From CAYYYJ01 sp964476045 (lineage in GTDB: Archaea; Aenigmatarchaeota; Aenigmatarchaeia; QMZP01; JACQNV01): 19,289 nucleotides of DNA. Below, one piece after another: positions 19,247-19,289 of this stretch. A program made the position numbers and the translations under genes. Where the stretch lies: positions 1 through 19,289 of the forward strand of contig CAYYYJ010000021.1 in NCBI GenBank assembly GCA_964476045.1, read 5' to 3'. The notes under the pieces were generated by a model. It had not been told where the DNA came from and ran no database searches. It saw only the letters and a list, made by a program, of their open reading frames with translations. The stretch's first letter is position 1. Every line of letters begins with the position of its first letter.

Positions 19247-19289
19247 TCAGCATCCACCAATCTTGCAGCTTCCGCCGCCCAGTTCTGAA
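19247..19289 (-). CDS. Possible C-terminal fragment of a gene cut by the window edge
   Basis: The minus strand reads SELGGGSCKIGGC then TGA. The Gly/Cys-rich tail could be the end of a real protein upstream of endA, but 13 residues are too few to judge. A hairpin GAGGC-ATCCTG-GCCTC (19223-19238 region) follows it and could be its terminator. Confidence 0.25.
   Translation of the reverse strand, partial: SELGGGSCKIGGC

Overview
The window comes from an archaeon, most likely a DPANN-type lineage; the exact phylum cannot be fixed from sequence alone. Evidence: an archaeal RNA polymerase cluster (RpoH, split B''/B', split A'/A''), ribosomal proteins uL6 and eL32, a type II methionine aminopeptidase, archaeal TATA boxes 22-30 bases before many start codons (leaderless or short-leader transcripts), and archaeal bulge-helix-bulge (BHB) introns in stable RNA genes. 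A tRNA-splicing endonuclease of about 400 residues, with its catalytic unit in the middle, resembles the three-unit epsilon type first described in ARMAN archaea.

Layout. 1-1340: a LAGLIDADG homing endonuclease gene abuts an interrupted tRNA-Ser(GCT) gene with two introns, followed by a tRNA-Gly(CCC) gene with three introns (D-loop, anticodon loop, T-loop). 1340-2810: two toxin-antitoxin modules, a winged-helix/RelE pair whose toxin has an in-frame amber stop, and an intact HicBA pair. 2900-5260: a membrane-anchored serine beta-lactamase-fold protein, a decayed nucleoside deoxyribosyltransferase-like gene, and an unrecognised protein with tandem helix-turn-helix units. 5278-5621: a 5S rRNA gene interrupted by a 71-base insertion with good BHB geometry, then two further copies of intron-like sequence in the 5S trailer. 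5670-13476: a small XRE regulator and rpoH-rpoB''-rpoB'-rpoA'-rpoA''. 13538-14487: uL6 and eL32. 14484-19289: a VTT-type membrane protein, a tiny zinc ribbon, two unrecognised proteins, a possible structured RNA, methionine aminopeptidase, the splicing endonuclease, and a fragment at the edge.

The most interesting theme is RNA splicing. Five introns lie in two tRNA genes and one in 5S rRNA. Four of these, plus the two 5S-trailer copies, share parts of one design: a CCC-led pyrimidine arm, a purine arm that closes a hairpin, about 9-15 linker bases, then a second purine tract that matches the pyrimidine arm base for base in parallel order. This looks like a family of related small introns that has spread among structural RNA genes. 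The endonuclease encoded at the other end of the window is of a class able to cut relaxed BHB sites, which would permit introns at these unusual positions.
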